Assembly: GCF_015832195.1 (NCBI RefSeq)
Contig: NC_052018.1
Span: 68,571,666 to 68,635,665, forward strand
Source: Motacilla alba alba
Taxonomy: Eukaryota > Chordata > Aves > Passeriformes > Motacillidae
Direction of reading: 5' to 3'
DNA length: 64,000 nt
In this document: one piece after another, positions 39,770 through 52,217 of the stretch
Layout of the letters: the number at the start of each line of letters is the position of its first letter
How positions within the stretch are numbered: position 1 is the first letter of the stretch
Made by a program: the position numbers and the translations under genes
Notes under the pieces: generated by a model
Told to the model about the DNA's origin: nothing
Seen by the model: only the letters and a program-made list of their open reading frames with translations
The model's database searches: none

Positions 39770-40530
39770 TGAGGCTTTTCAGCAGCCAGTGATGCTGAAA
39801 GCCACACTTACTTGTTTCTCTTCCAGGAAGGTGCTGACTCTCAGAGATTACAGGCCCTGGGGAACCCCCTTAGATGAGAGGGGAACTTCTGTGGTGTGGA
39901 AACCCAAGGCACTGGGAATATTTCTCTGTCTGTTCTGGGGTGCCCTGACCCCCAGGGGAGCACTGACTTTGACCCTCATTCATGGAGAAAGTTTCCTAGC
40001 CTTCAAGATAGACTAGAATCCACAAAAGTGTGAAAGAGATTATAGAGAGTAGTGCAGGTGTATCACTTAGGTTTGGGGATTTTTAGTATGTTGTGGATGG
40101 AAGCAAGATGGAGGGCACAGGGTGTTGTCCTGAGTTTCTTCTTCATGCTTCTTCTTCCTTCTTCTTCATGGGTTTGGGTGGCATTTTGTAATTGGGCATA
40201 AAAGTCTGCATCCCAATAACTGTAGGATCAGTTACTGGGTTAAAAGGGAAAATAACCTAGGTTTCAGTTCTTAATTGGATAATTTAGTCTTAAAAGACCT
40301 TGTAAGAAGAGCTTGTTAGCCATTTTGTGCCTTCTAATGAAAAGGTGCCAAACTCATGGTTGTGAGACTGTTTTACTGATAAGAAATAATAAACACTTGA
40401 GTCTGACCATGAACTACCATCTCAAGTGCCTTCAATCCAGACCCAGAGAAAGCAATACTGTGGTACATCAATTAACCATTCTCTGGCTTCTCTGTGCCAT
40501 CAGAGTGACAGCTAAGGGATCAGAATAAGA
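39770..40530 (+). mobile_element. Endogenous retrovirus LTR-type repeat of songbird kind
   Basis: I recognise this run as a repeat common in songbird genomes. It includes a block around 39825-39880, the words 'agtatgttgtggatggaag' (near 40087), a pyrimidine tract at about 40133-40168, 'ggtttgggtggcattttgta', and a proper AATAAA at 40388-40393. It ends near 40525. The polyadenylation signal sits about 130 bases before the presumed end, consistent with R-U5. Neither border is certain and I found no target duplication. The left part could be internal or leader sequence. The 75-codon frame at 39789-40016 is inside the repeat and carries no retroviral domain I can see. No gag, pol or env is present. 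The assignment rests on recall and layout. Confidence 0.6.
40388..40393 (+). terminator. AATAAA polyadenylation signal in the LTR at 39770-40530
   Basis: A perfect AATAAA hexamer at the place expected for the R region of the LTR. Confidence 0.6.
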
Positions 40531-43500
40531 CCATTTCCCAGCTCCTTATGCCCTATTGCTCCTAGTGGTTTTGCTGCTTCACTAGCAGGGTAGGGTCTTA
40601 CACAGGACAATGAGAGTAGGAGAACTGGCAACTCAGAAGGTAGAGTTCATTTTACCATGAAAGCAGAATCTTTATAAATAATATTAATGCTAAAAAAGTA
40701 GAAGTGAAGTAAATTAAAAGTAAGGTATAGATTTCTACTGTTCTCCTTAATGAGATCAGGCAATTATGGTTGTTCAATTCGGTCAGCGCTCTAAAACAAA
40801 GTGAGTGTCTCTCACTGGTCACAGCCAATAGCAAGAGCTATGTATTACTAAAGACAGATTTCACAGTACCTTATTACAAGAATTCTTATGCACTTCCTTC
40901 CAGATTTCTGATGAAATTTTTCTAGGTAGCACCCAAGAAAGAACTTTAAAAGAGGACAAGTGATTTTTTTTCCATTAACTTTGGGCTTCAAAAAAAGGCT
41001 AACAAAATCCCAAAACCACAACACTGTCAAACCCTACACTTCTGCTCAAATATGGAAGGAAAATAAAAACAAGACTATTCCACACTCTCTGACAGCTATT
41101 TTAACCAGGGCAGTTTTTATTCTGTAACCCAGCTGAATCTAGTCTCTTGGGTTCATGAGGAAGCTTTACTTTCTTTCAGAAAATAAAGACAGCTCTCTCC
41201 TTGCTGGAAGGCAAAAGGGATTAAAGAACAAAGGCACAAAACAAAAATCTTCTCTTTTGTTACTGCACCTCTGTTTATGAAGTGCAGGGACAAAAAAAAA
41301 GAGACAGCATTGGGGAAGAAGAGAAAGTTACAGCTCAACAAGTTAAGCCTTCTTGTCCCCACCACTACGCCAGATGCACCACATTTCATAAACTGTACTC
41401 TCAGACCTCCATTTTCAAATGCACTTCGATAAACTCATAACTCAGGACTAGACCAGACAGACTAGAAAGGAGGCAGACTAGTTCCAAACTCATCATTAAA
41501 ATAAAACTGAACTCTTGTCTAGCTTAAATCCTTTCCTTAGTTCTGTTCATTACGCACACAAATCTCAAACCTCCATTGCTGCATTGCTGCACTGAATTGA
41601 TGGAAGTCTACCCAGCTGACAGCAGAGCCAGGATAAAGAGGTACCCAAATATATGTACGTCATTTTAAGTTGTTTATTTCACACCTGAGAGTTCAAAATT
41701 GATCTAGAAATTTGGTTTCTCTTGACATGACAGAACTGCAGTACTTCCACCTAGTTATATCAGAAGGAATATTTAAATTTTACTGCTTACAGTAATGTTC
41801 TCAATTAGAATCAAGCAGGGTGCCAAGTTATTGGAATTCAACATTTGACATTGTGTTTGGAAATGATTGTTATTCATGGGTTTAGATTTAAATGAAGTCT
41901 CAGCAAAATTGGAATAAGAGCTATCTAAGTCCAGTAAACTGCCATGCAGCACATATATGGAGAACCATATGTTCTGCTGTAATTGCAAATTATTTTAAAC
42001 ACGTCTTCAGGTTACAAAAAAGTGTTTCCATGGGAGGATAAATTGAATTTAAGCTAGTTACATACACCAAGGTAGAGCAGTCCTTATTTTCTTGCTCTTT
42101 TTTTTCTTAAAAAGTAAAATAGCATCCTTCTATAGAGGCAATGGTAACAGTTCAGACAGTGAGAGTATAACTCAATCCCTGAAACATAAGGTCTGTTTGG
42201 AAATAACTGGAACCATTTGGCTAAAGCCCAGGCCTGCCTGAGGATCTGGGAGAGGCACATGGCCTGCCAGAGTGGAGGCTGGAGAACAAGCAGGATGCTT
42301 TAAAGCAAGCCACTGCAGTTCCATCAAACACAGTGTTTAAGGAATTGAATCCCACCATGTCTCTCCTTTTAGTGGACTTCAGTGGGAAGAGGAGTTTCAA
42401 AATGCCTAAAGATATCTTCTCTGTGTTTTCCAGTAAACAATAAAGGATGTAAAAAATCCTTTGAAAATGAAACAGTGAGTTTCTATTGACCTGAAAAGGC
42501 AGTGAGTCTGTCTCATAAAAGTTCACTCAGCTGGGACATATTTTTTTTTTATTCTGATGTAGCTTCTTAGATTATTTGGCTGGATATAGCCAGTAGTCTT
42601 TGTTGTGAGGAGCAACATATTTTCAGATAAGTAACATCTGAACAGTTTTTCAGAGAAGAGGTTTGCAGGGATGAGTGTAGAGAGCAAAAAAACCCCACAA
42701 TTACCAGAGTAGATGATAAATTTTCATTTACTCACATTCATGAACAAAACTAATTGGCCAAATTTGGGTATTTTCACACATCTCTCTGTAAAAGAATCAA
42801 GACTGGAAAGGGCAACTCATTCATCTTGTTCATTTCTGGCATTCACATGTGCAGTAAGAAAAGCAAAACAGCAGTTTGATTTGTCTGACTCTATCTCGTT
42901 ATATTAATTTGATTTTTTTTATACAGGAAAACTCATTAAATACTCCACATATGAACAGAGATAAAGGAAAACCTATAAATTACCAGAAACTGTAAATTTT
43001 TTTTTTCACACAAAAAAAATTACAAAAGCAAGGCAAAGAAAAAAATACATTCCATAATATTTCATAGGTCTTTTTCCTCTGCAAATTATATGCAAATATT
43101 ATCTATTCTTAAAAGTTGAAAAATACAGATTAAGCAAAGAATCTCATAAATCATCTCACATTATGTTAGGAATAGATTTGTACAACCATGTCATGATCTA
43201 ATTTTGAATTCACTGATTTGACAAATTATTTTCCTTTTGTGGTGCTTAAAATCTCAGCTCAGAATCCTAGAAGAATTGTAAGCCACTTGATGCATATGCC
43301 TGAAAATGGATTAAGGACAATGCCTTTAGTGAAAAGGAAACATCACCTGGGTGGCTGAATATTGATAAAAACAAATCAAAGAAACCCACAAGGACAACCA
43401 TAACACCTTGCTTACTGTTTGTCTTCTGTGTCTTTAGGACTGCGGGAATAATTTATTGGCTGAGCATAAGCATTCCCCTGGTCCACCCACCTGAGACAAA

Positions 43501-46500
43501 ACCAGATTTTTGAGGAGAAAATGAGGGAGCTGCTATCGTGAAGAAATATGGAGTAATTTCTCTTTAAGAAAAAGTCATTTTAATCTTCTTTCGTTCTAGC
43601 TCAAAAACTAGAATCCTTGAAACTATTGTGGACATTTCAAGCTCAGCATCAAAGGTATCACCTTTCTAATCTGCTCCTGCTTGTCCACACTGCTTGCAAA
43701 AGGAGACATAGGCAATGCCTATAGAGAGTTTCAGGGTATAGACTAAACAAATTTCTCTTTACTTCAGGAACAAGATTCTGACTGAGGTGGCAATAGATGG
43801 ACCCATGGATTTGTCATAGAAAGTGAATGGATTAACTGTTGTCTTTGTGGTTTGCAGAGTGTTCTGTAAGAGGAAAAGCTAATGTGCAAGAAAGCAGTTC
43901 CAACACCTGCAGTAATTAGGCAGTAACAGACCACAGATTACAGAAGAGCAGCCCCTTACCCGGCCACAGTTGAGTCACTTGTCAGTGATGATTCTGTCAG
44001 AGACATCTTGTCAGAAAAGTAAGCAACAGCTCATCAGCACCAGCTTGCAGGGAATTCATTCCTTTGCATTTAAAGATGTAGAAAAGCTGAACCAGAAGAC
44101 TTGGAACGTCTTTAAGAGGGCTTATTTTACAGAAATGAAGCTGGCTAATAAAATGTTGATCTGAGAACTCCTGTAGCACTAAGGGACTGCTTTAATTCAA
44201 ACATAAAAATGCTTAGGAAAAATTAGATGGACTCTCCCTCACATGTTTTTACATGAGAAAAGCATTCAATGAATTGGCTACCTTTTATGAGACAACCCTA
44301 CCAAAATTACCATCACTTCTTTCTGTTAACTCATTTATCTTTGGAGTTTTCTTCACTCCAGCTTTTTTTCCACATAGTCAGCATGTTACCGTTCAAAAAT
44401 CTAGTGACACACTTTGACTGCTCTCGAGAAGAATATGTTGTAGAACCTCTTCAAAAAAGCCATCAGCAAGCTAAAAGATTCCCTCTAAAGAGAAATAGTC
44501 CACATTTCTCGAAGGAGGCTAAGAAAGAATTAAAGAACCTCAAGCCTATGAAATAAGGGCATAATTCTTTCCTATTTTATATGCAGTGCTTAATTTACCA
44601 TGACCAGATGCTGCCATTATAATCATATGGATGAAATCATATTTAAAGGGAAAAAAAAAAAAAGGTTAGCAAAAAATTTAGATACTCTAAGGTTGTCCTA
44701 GTTTCAGTACTTATGTGTTTCCAGAGGAGTGTGCTATATCACAGCCATATCACTTTGGAATTAAGTGCTAATCACAATGGGGTTAAGGTAAGCCATGTAA
44801 TAAACAGCTGTCATGATTGGCCTGAAAGGAAGTTGAAGCTTTAATCAGCTCCAAAAACTGAGCTTTCTGTCTATTGCTAGATAGATAGCTAAAACTCAAG
44901 AGCCAAGTGGGTGACATTAAAATTAATATGCTAGAAATTACTTCTGAAGTAATTTTCAGAACAAACTTCCATGTCCCACAAAGTTGTGAAATAGCACTAC
45001 AACCATACTGAGTTATTAAGAGTAAACAATATTAAATAAATATTTTGATCAGACCATTTACCTAGTAAATGGGTTTTTTGTTTAATTTTACAAAGTATAA
45101 GGAAAACATCCCTTCCATTAGTATCTCTTGTTCATTAATTCCATGCAAGTTGCTTTTTTCTCGGCCCAACACAAATTTAATATGAGGCCAAAATAATACC
45201 TGCAATATTTTGTCTCCAAAATTATCATGTCCAAATGACAAATGACACAACAAAATTCTTTAAACTGCAATAAGCAGCAGCATTTCTATATGGGCATAGG
45301 AAAAACAGAATGTTTTATATTACCAAGTGTGGCTGTGCTTCTTAGCATTAACTCCTCTAAATCAGAACACATTATTAGTCTACAGTTGAGCCCACTTACC
45401 CCAAAATGCAGTAAATAAATTGTGTAATAATATTCCTTATTAAGCTGCAGACTGACAGAAGCTTGTTGATATGGAGCAAAGTAGCTTAATGGGTACATTT
45501 GCAAAATCATTACAAAGCCATGAAGAACTTTCTAGGTGAAAGATCTTTGCTTCTTTCCTTTAATGTTCTACCAAACATCTGTTTCAGCTGCTGCATGTAG
45601 AACAGCACAGGTTTCCAGAGTGAAAATCTGTCACCTCACTGACCCAAGAGGAGCCTTTTTTTTTCATTACTAAGCCTTGGCCTCAGACTTTGCTGTGAAC
45701 TCAGCTTGCCCTCTCCTTAATTTCAGTTTTCAGTTAACACACCTTGACGTGATCCTCACAAAAGCTCCATTGAGCATTGGTTCTTTCTTGTACAGAACAC
45801 AAAGAAAAAAACCACACAAAACAAACAGAAAACCCCCCACAAATCTCCACAGAGTGCACCACTGCTAGCAAAACTGTTCCTTCTGAATCTGTTGTCTCAC
45901 AGCATCGTGGCCTGCAGATGAGTTGCTTCCTACAATGTTCAATTAGGGTGAAAGTTATAGCTTAATAGGTTCATGTGAAAGTTAACCATGTATAACATCA
46001 CAGACACACGCTGGGAGTTCTATAAGCACTTTAACTGCCTTTTTTTTCTGGTAAAGTCGTTTCCTTAGCTGCAGTGGGGCTCTGAATAGTCTGAAAATCC
46101 CTGGCAAGCTGTTTATTAGGTGTTATCTCCTGTCTAGGTGGAAGAGCACTTAGCAGATCACAAAGGACTTCATGTGAGCATGTGTGACACAGACATAACA
46201 AGCAGGGCTGCATGAACTTTTTTTGGGGGAAAACAGTAAGAATAGAATTCCATGCTGAGTCTTCAGTGGAAACAAGAATTTATCCACACACATGCACAAA
46301 AAGAAGGATTGTGCACTTAACACCACCATTTTTTAAAACTTATATCTCTATTTAGTTAGTGGGAAAAAAGAAAAAAATTTTAAAAATATCTCCAGAGATC
46401 AATTACAAGGATATAAAATCAGCTCCTGCTTAGGCTGACCTTCAGTAAAGATTTACCCCTTCTATTGACCATCTATCCAATGCGGATAAGCTGGACTACC

Positions 46501-46727
46501 TAGCCAGCAAAAAAGATGGCTGATATGAATATGCACTGCTCAGTTGTATCTTTTTCTACACACTAGATAGCAGAGTCCAGGGCACTACAGGATTCTTGAT
46601 GTCCCTAAAAAGCAGAGACAGAAAAACTAGTGATCAAAAACTGACATCATGATACATACCCTTGCACTAAATAGGATTTCATATCTCTCTGGAAGGTTTC
46701 CTAATAATGTCCTCCCTGTTAATCATC
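40531..46727. other. Unassigned non-coding DNA
   Basis: No gene or repeat family recognised over 6.2 kb. An A/C-rich low-complexity patch lies at 45796-45850. The interval 44930-45540 is AT-rich with many TAAT words and might be conserved non-coding DNA, untested. Open frames reach 101 codons (minus strand 42221-42526) and have no domain. Confidence 0.55.
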
Positions 46728-46823
46728 CTTCTTGTTATGAGTTGAAAAGTTGTCCATTTTTTTTTTAAAGTTGCAGAGTTAACAGGCTAAACCAATTGCT
46801 GCTAAGTTGGAGTTTTAACTATT

Positions 46824-46893
46824 TGTTGTTAATAATTTGATGTTGTAATCGTCTGTTGTTAATAGTTTTTCTTTAATTACCTGTTGTTGATGG
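46824..46893 (+). repeat. Degenerate TGTTGTTAAT repeats in the LTR U3
   Basis: Four related words occur: TGTTGTTAATAA (46824), TGTTGTAATC (46841), TGTTGTTAATAG (46854) and TGTTGTTGATGG (46882). Repeated short motifs in U3 often serve as enhancer sites; no factor can be named from sequence alone. Confidence 0.6.
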
Positions 46894-47348
46894 TTAGAAA
46901 TCCCTCTTTGTCGGGTGTCCCCCTGCTCTCTGCTGCACCCGGGACTGAGGAGAAGGTGAAATCTGAGCTGGTGTGCAAGTGTGGGGAGCTGGTATGCAAA
47001 TATGGAAACACCTCACCAAATCTAGAAAGAAAAACTCCTAAAACAACGAGCCACCGTGGAATTAAGAGATCTAAGTGATGTCTAGAGGTCAGGAACTGAA
47101 TCCAGTGTCTGCTAAGATCCTTTTTCCCTCTCACCCATATGTCAAGGATGTCAGCCAGAAAGAGGATGTCAAATGTCTAAGTGAAATACATGAGTTTCCT
47201 GCCACTCTTGACAGGACAGAAGCCCTAGCTTTGTCTGAATACCACCAGACACAGCTGCAGTCTTCCTCCGGCTCTCTTCTTGGGAGCAGCGGCAGTGGCC
47301 ACGTGTGCATGACCTGTCGGTTCTCCCCCCTCAAGCTGATTTCTTTTT

Positions 47349-47354
47349 AATAAA
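47349..47354 (+). terminator. AATAAA polyadenylation signal of the solo LTR
   Basis: A perfect AATAAA hexamer 41 bases before the CA end of the LTR. Confidence 0.75.
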
Positions 47355-48743
47355 GGCCTTAAAAAGGAGCGAGATACCCTGCCCTATTTATTTCACTTCT
47401 CATGCGAAATGAGAGTTTATTTTCTCACCTGGAGACTTCATTCTACAAAATCATTAGCTGAAGATGAAATTTTTGCTTAAAAGCAGACAAAGAAGAAAAG
47501 TCAAGGAGTAGTCCAGTGCTTTATCAGGCTTTCCCTATTAACAAAATTTGCTCTTTAGCGGCTCCCATACGGTAACTTTTCCCTTATTATGAATAAAACT
47601 GTTATTTGAACACATTTAAACTGCTACCTAAATAGCATTAAGATAGATTTTTGGATGCTAGTTTCTAATTTGAGAAGATGCCATCTAATTTACTACTTGA
47701 GTTTTAATGACTAGAACCTATCCATCCTGCATTGATTTTGCAGCAAGTTATAAAGGATATAATTTTTCTGCATTTAGTGGGTTTGGGTTTTTTTTAGTTT
47801 TAATCTAAGGACATGGAAAGTGGCAAAAAGATTTACCCTATGTAGTTAAAGTCAGTTTACTCTCTTTTCAGTGATTATTTATTTGGTAAACAACAATGCC
47901 TGATTAAATCCAAAGAAAGGCTGGTTACAGGTGGTACAAAGGTGAGCTACAGCTTTGTCAATATTCAGTCTAAATGGACTACTTAATTTGAAAATGTATT
48001 AGCACTTTTTTGAATTGAGAATGATTGATGATTTCTTGCTTTATTTAGAGAGAAATGGTCAGCTTCCCCTAACTTTTCTCTTTATTGTCATCCAGCTTCT
48101 CCAGTATATGCTGTCACCATCGACTTCTGTGTTTCCCTGTAGCATCACTCTCAGGAAAATTCCCTATTCAGCAGGCTCTGAAGATTTATTCTGTATTCAC
48201 TCTTATCTTTCTGCCCTATTAAGCTCATGACAGCCATGTTCAAAATAGGAAAGCATTGCACTGACTTTTGGCCCAAAAAAAGAAGTGCTTGGCACGAGAT
48301 GTGAAAAACCAAAGGGGGCATAACTGGATAAGCAACAGGAGAGCTTTACAGAGTAGAGTTCCTGCCTCTGGCTAGGGGCCACTACCTGTTGTTCAAAATG
48401 CATTGGAGATCTGTCCCTTGCAAACAAGAAACTCATTGCCAATTCTAGCAGCTGAGCAGAAAGTTTCTGCCAATCACTGGCTAGTCAGTGCCATAAGATG
48501 GAAAGAGGAAATGCTAGTAGCATTGTCTCAGACTCTTCTCATGGTTCACAAGGTCCTTAGCAATCTAACTTCAGAGAAAAACAGAGGAAAAACAGAAAAT
48601 AATATGCCACATTGAATAGCATGGCCATTCAGGAGCAAGGCAACATAACAGTTAATGAGAAAGAGAAAAATCTAATCTTTCACAGCTTTGGTTATCCATA
48701 TTATCTACTCCAGGACAGTCACAGATATCCAGAAATAAACTTC

Positions 48744-48815
48744 AATGAAAGCATGAAATAAAACATGTACTATAACATTAATGAAAGCATGAAAGAAAAC
48801 ATGTACTATAAACAC
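48744..48815. repeat. 36-bp tandem duplication, two copies
   Basis: The unit beginning aatgaaagcatgaaa and containing aaaacatgtactataa occurs twice in direct succession, with about two mismatches. The high identity suggests a recent duplication. Confidence 0.9.
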
Positions 48816-51800
48816 ATTATCTGTTCTAGGTATTCTGAACAAATTTTAATCTGTTTTTCTTAACCTGACCTACATGCAGGTTAACTGAATGGTAAGAGGC
48901 ACTCCTCACACAGGAGTGTAGCAAAATTACAAATGGATAACTGAGACACTGTACCTGCTCTTTCCAGCACAACCAGGATACCCAGAATGTGATGCATGTG
49001 AACTGCCCAGATCTGGCAGAAAGCAGTACCAGGGGAAGGAGGCTCAGAAACATCTTGCAGAGGCTTTCAGTCCCTGCCAGCTCTCCTACATGTAGTAAGA
49101 AATTGGGGGACAACTTCAGCCTTAGGGGTATCCATGAAAGTACATCTTCGTGCTTTTGCTCTGTCCAGCTGACACATTCTCTCTCATTTTTTTCCCTTAA
49201 GTGTGATGCTCTTTCTTTCTATTCTTATTCTGTTATTGCTGATGTCATAAACTAGACTACAGCATCTGTTCAGTGACTAGACTAATAAGGCTTTAGATAT
49301 GAATGTGGGAATATTAACACTTGTTATAGTTAAGGTCAAATTCAACAAATGTTTTTAAGAAAAATAATGAGGGGAAGACATTTTGACAGCATCAAAACAT
49401 TTTGTGTCAGCATGCTGAAAATAACACACTGAATTTCAGCCTTTTGGAACACTTGTCATTTCAAAGGATTTGCAAGGGTCAGAACAAAACATGTAGTTGA
49501 GGTTAAACTAAAACTCTTCAGTGTGACTAACAACTGTCCTCCTCTAATTTAACAGTAAAATTTAAAGAGGATTTTGTATGCAATTTGAAATAGAGCTCAT
49601 CTTCATTCAAATGCATATATGAAACTGTCTGTGCAGCTGGATCCATCTCTGTTTGGTGTTGCAGCTTTTGAAGTGCACCACAACAGGAGAAATAATGAAC
49701 TTGGGAAGCGGACTAAGAAAGAAAAATAAAAGTTCATTTTATTTTAAGGCTGTTATAACATTATGTAGTTTGGTTTTGAGGTTAAATTAGAATTTTAAAT
49801 GGTTGATGAGAAGGTAATTGTTCAAGTAAAATCAACACTGTGTAGGGAAGAAGAAACACAGGGAAAAAACTCTAGAAAATTTTTGGTTAACTTGAAATAT
49901 TTAATTTAGACATGAAAGAAAAAGGTTGCTTTCATTTCTCTGTTATGTGACTTATTTTCCCACCCCTATCTTTTAAGGGAGCTGACTTCAATCAAATATT
50001 ACATGAAAGATGCAATTTCTAATGGCAAAAAGTCGAAACACTGTAACTGGCTTAGAGCTCGAAGGATAAATATTTGTACCTCAATTGCAATTACAGCTTG
50101 TTCTCATTCCTTTCCTACAGACAAATTGAATTTTGTCTGATTCAGACCTGCAGGAAAACAGATATGTTAAAAGAAGGTAATTCCTTCAAAAATAACTGAG
50201 AACTCCTGGCCTCCTTTCCCTATTGCTCAGAGGCAGCAACCCTCCCAGCTTGTCTGCTGGAAAAGAATTTATGACATGTTCTTCAACTTTGTCTTTCTTT
50301 AAAATAACAAAACTTCTATTCTTTTAGGGAAGGAGAACTGAGGAGCCAAAAATCCAGAGGCAGCAGGCTATCAATGTAAATCCGAAGGCTGTATGTATGG
50401 GTGCTTCTTGCCATTAATCCTTGGAGCAGCTACAAGAAGAAGCTGCTTGCTCATTCTCCTTCTTCACAGTGCAGAACCTCCAGGAGATCCAAGCTACCAT
50501 TGGGCCTCATTACTTAGAGGAGAATATCTGCTTTTGTTTCATTTCTACAGTAATCCCCATATTGTTTTCAGTATCAAGCTCTTGTTTTCAAAAATCCAGA
50601 TAACACATGACAGCAAAATATTCAATGTTTCTTCTTTACTGTCAGCAATGCTTATGCATCTGGATTGAACCCCTGAATCAATGCAAAAAATGCTTTTGGA
50701 GTATTAAATTTTAATTTTCAAAGAGATATTTTTCCTGAAGCAGCATTTAATTTCTTTACAGACTCTGTAAACCACTGTTCTTCTGGCTTGAAGAGTTCCT
50801 CTGGGTTGCTACAAAACTGGCTGGTGAAAAGATTGCCCATTTGTCTCATCTTTCTGGAAGAAACACTACCTTATATTCTCAACCACATTTTAACTCTGTG
50901 ATTTGGGTATCCACTTAACTTTTCAGTCCCTGCACATCCTGCTGTTTCTGCTGCTAAGATTTACAGCGCTTTGGGAATTGGGTTATAATTACTGCATTAG
51001 ATGCCAAAGTACAATGAAGATGCTTCCAGCATATCTCCTGGAAATAGCATAGAGATTGCTGCAGGTCATCCTGTCCCATCCTGTCCCTCCACATAATCTC
51101 AGTGTATCTCAGATCCTGCTAGATCAATGCAGAAGATATTTTTTTACTGTAGTTCTCCCTCCTCATACTGCCAGCACAGAAACACTCTGGAGGGCCTGCA
51201 CCACCAGGTTTTTGCTGTTTGATGAGAGACCCTCACTGAAGAGTAAGGCAGCTTGAAAACTCTAAGTCCCACAGCATGAAGCAGGCACTAGGCAATGCAC
51301 AGCAATGAATCATGCAGCACAGGCAATGAATTTGAATGGTAGGACAAGTTTTTGTTGCCATTTAGTGCGAGTCAGTCTTCAATACATCATCACTTTACTT
51401 TCCCGCTGTATTTTCATCCATTGTGAATGTTATCATAAAATTTAATTTTTTTTTCTACCTGTCACTCCTAGCAAAAACCAGTATTGTAAGCAAACACAGG
51501 ATTTCTTTTGAGCTCTCCAAAAATATCCCTATCTGTAGAACATTAATCTCTTTATGACTGCAATTAAAAATGTGTACAACACCACGTACATGTCTGCATA
51601 CAAAAAATATTCCTAAGTGGTGCTATGAGGACAATGGGCTTACTACGACCTCATTTTCTTCTTTGTGATTTATTGAACCATTGATATAGTTTATTCAATT
51701 TGAGATTGAGAATAGTACACAAACTACTTTTGCCAGGTGGTTTATTCTTAGGGAAATTATGGATTCACAGTTTAATTACTCTAGTGTTTGTCATTCACAA

Positions 51801-52157
51801 TTTACAGTGACCTGTCAGTGTCTGTTGTAAAACTTGGCTTTCAGGTGTTTATCTTTGCCACATTTTAGTATTCAAGTTGGATGTCTTCTTTTAGATTAAA
51901 AGTCTTTGAATACTTTCAACTGAGATCACTTATCTCTTTCTAAAGAGAGTGATAAAAAAATAAATTCAATGCTTTACCTTCAGTAATGCTCTAATCCCTT
52001 CTTCAGTCTCCCAATGAATTAACTTCTTTTCTCTTTTTGGATGACTTTCAACCACTTCTTCCACATCCAGTGTCCTCTCTGTGTGTGTGGGAAAAGAGTG
52101 GAAACAATTACAAATGTAAATGTTAAACTTGAAGTGTCACAGAAAAGGTGTTATCAC

Positions 52158-52217
52158 AAAAAAAAAAACAACCAAAATCTCTATAAAAAAAAAAAAAAAA
52201 ACAAAAAAACAAACAAC
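52158..52217. repeat. A-rich low-complexity tract
   Basis: Runs of 11 and 17 A with C interruptions, ending in an AAAC-type repeat. A decayed poly-A tail is possible, but no retroposon body is recognised upstream. Confidence 0.85.

Larger units (their letters stand above)
46728..47400 (+). mobile_element. Solo LTR of an endogenous retrovirus with 5-bp target duplication
   Basis: The LTR runs from TGTTATGA at 46733 to ATTTCA at 47395 (663 bases). It starts with TG and ends with CA. It is flanked on both sides by the identical pentamer CTTCT (46728-46732 and 47396-47400), which reads as a target-site duplication. An AATAAA signal lies at 47349-47354, leaving a short R-U5 of about 40 bases. The U3 carries four TGTTGTT words (46824, 46841 variant, 46854, 46882) and a CACGTG E-box at 47300-47305. 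No retroviral coding sequence adjoins, so it is a product of LTR-LTR recombination. A 5-bp duplication fits class III (ERVL-like) elements, but the family name is not established. Open frames inside (46877-47350) are incidental. Confidence 0.8.

Noticed and set aside
48744..48815. Direct repeats as a possible CRISPR-like array
   Set aside because: Only two copies, no spacers between them, and the genome is eukaryotic.
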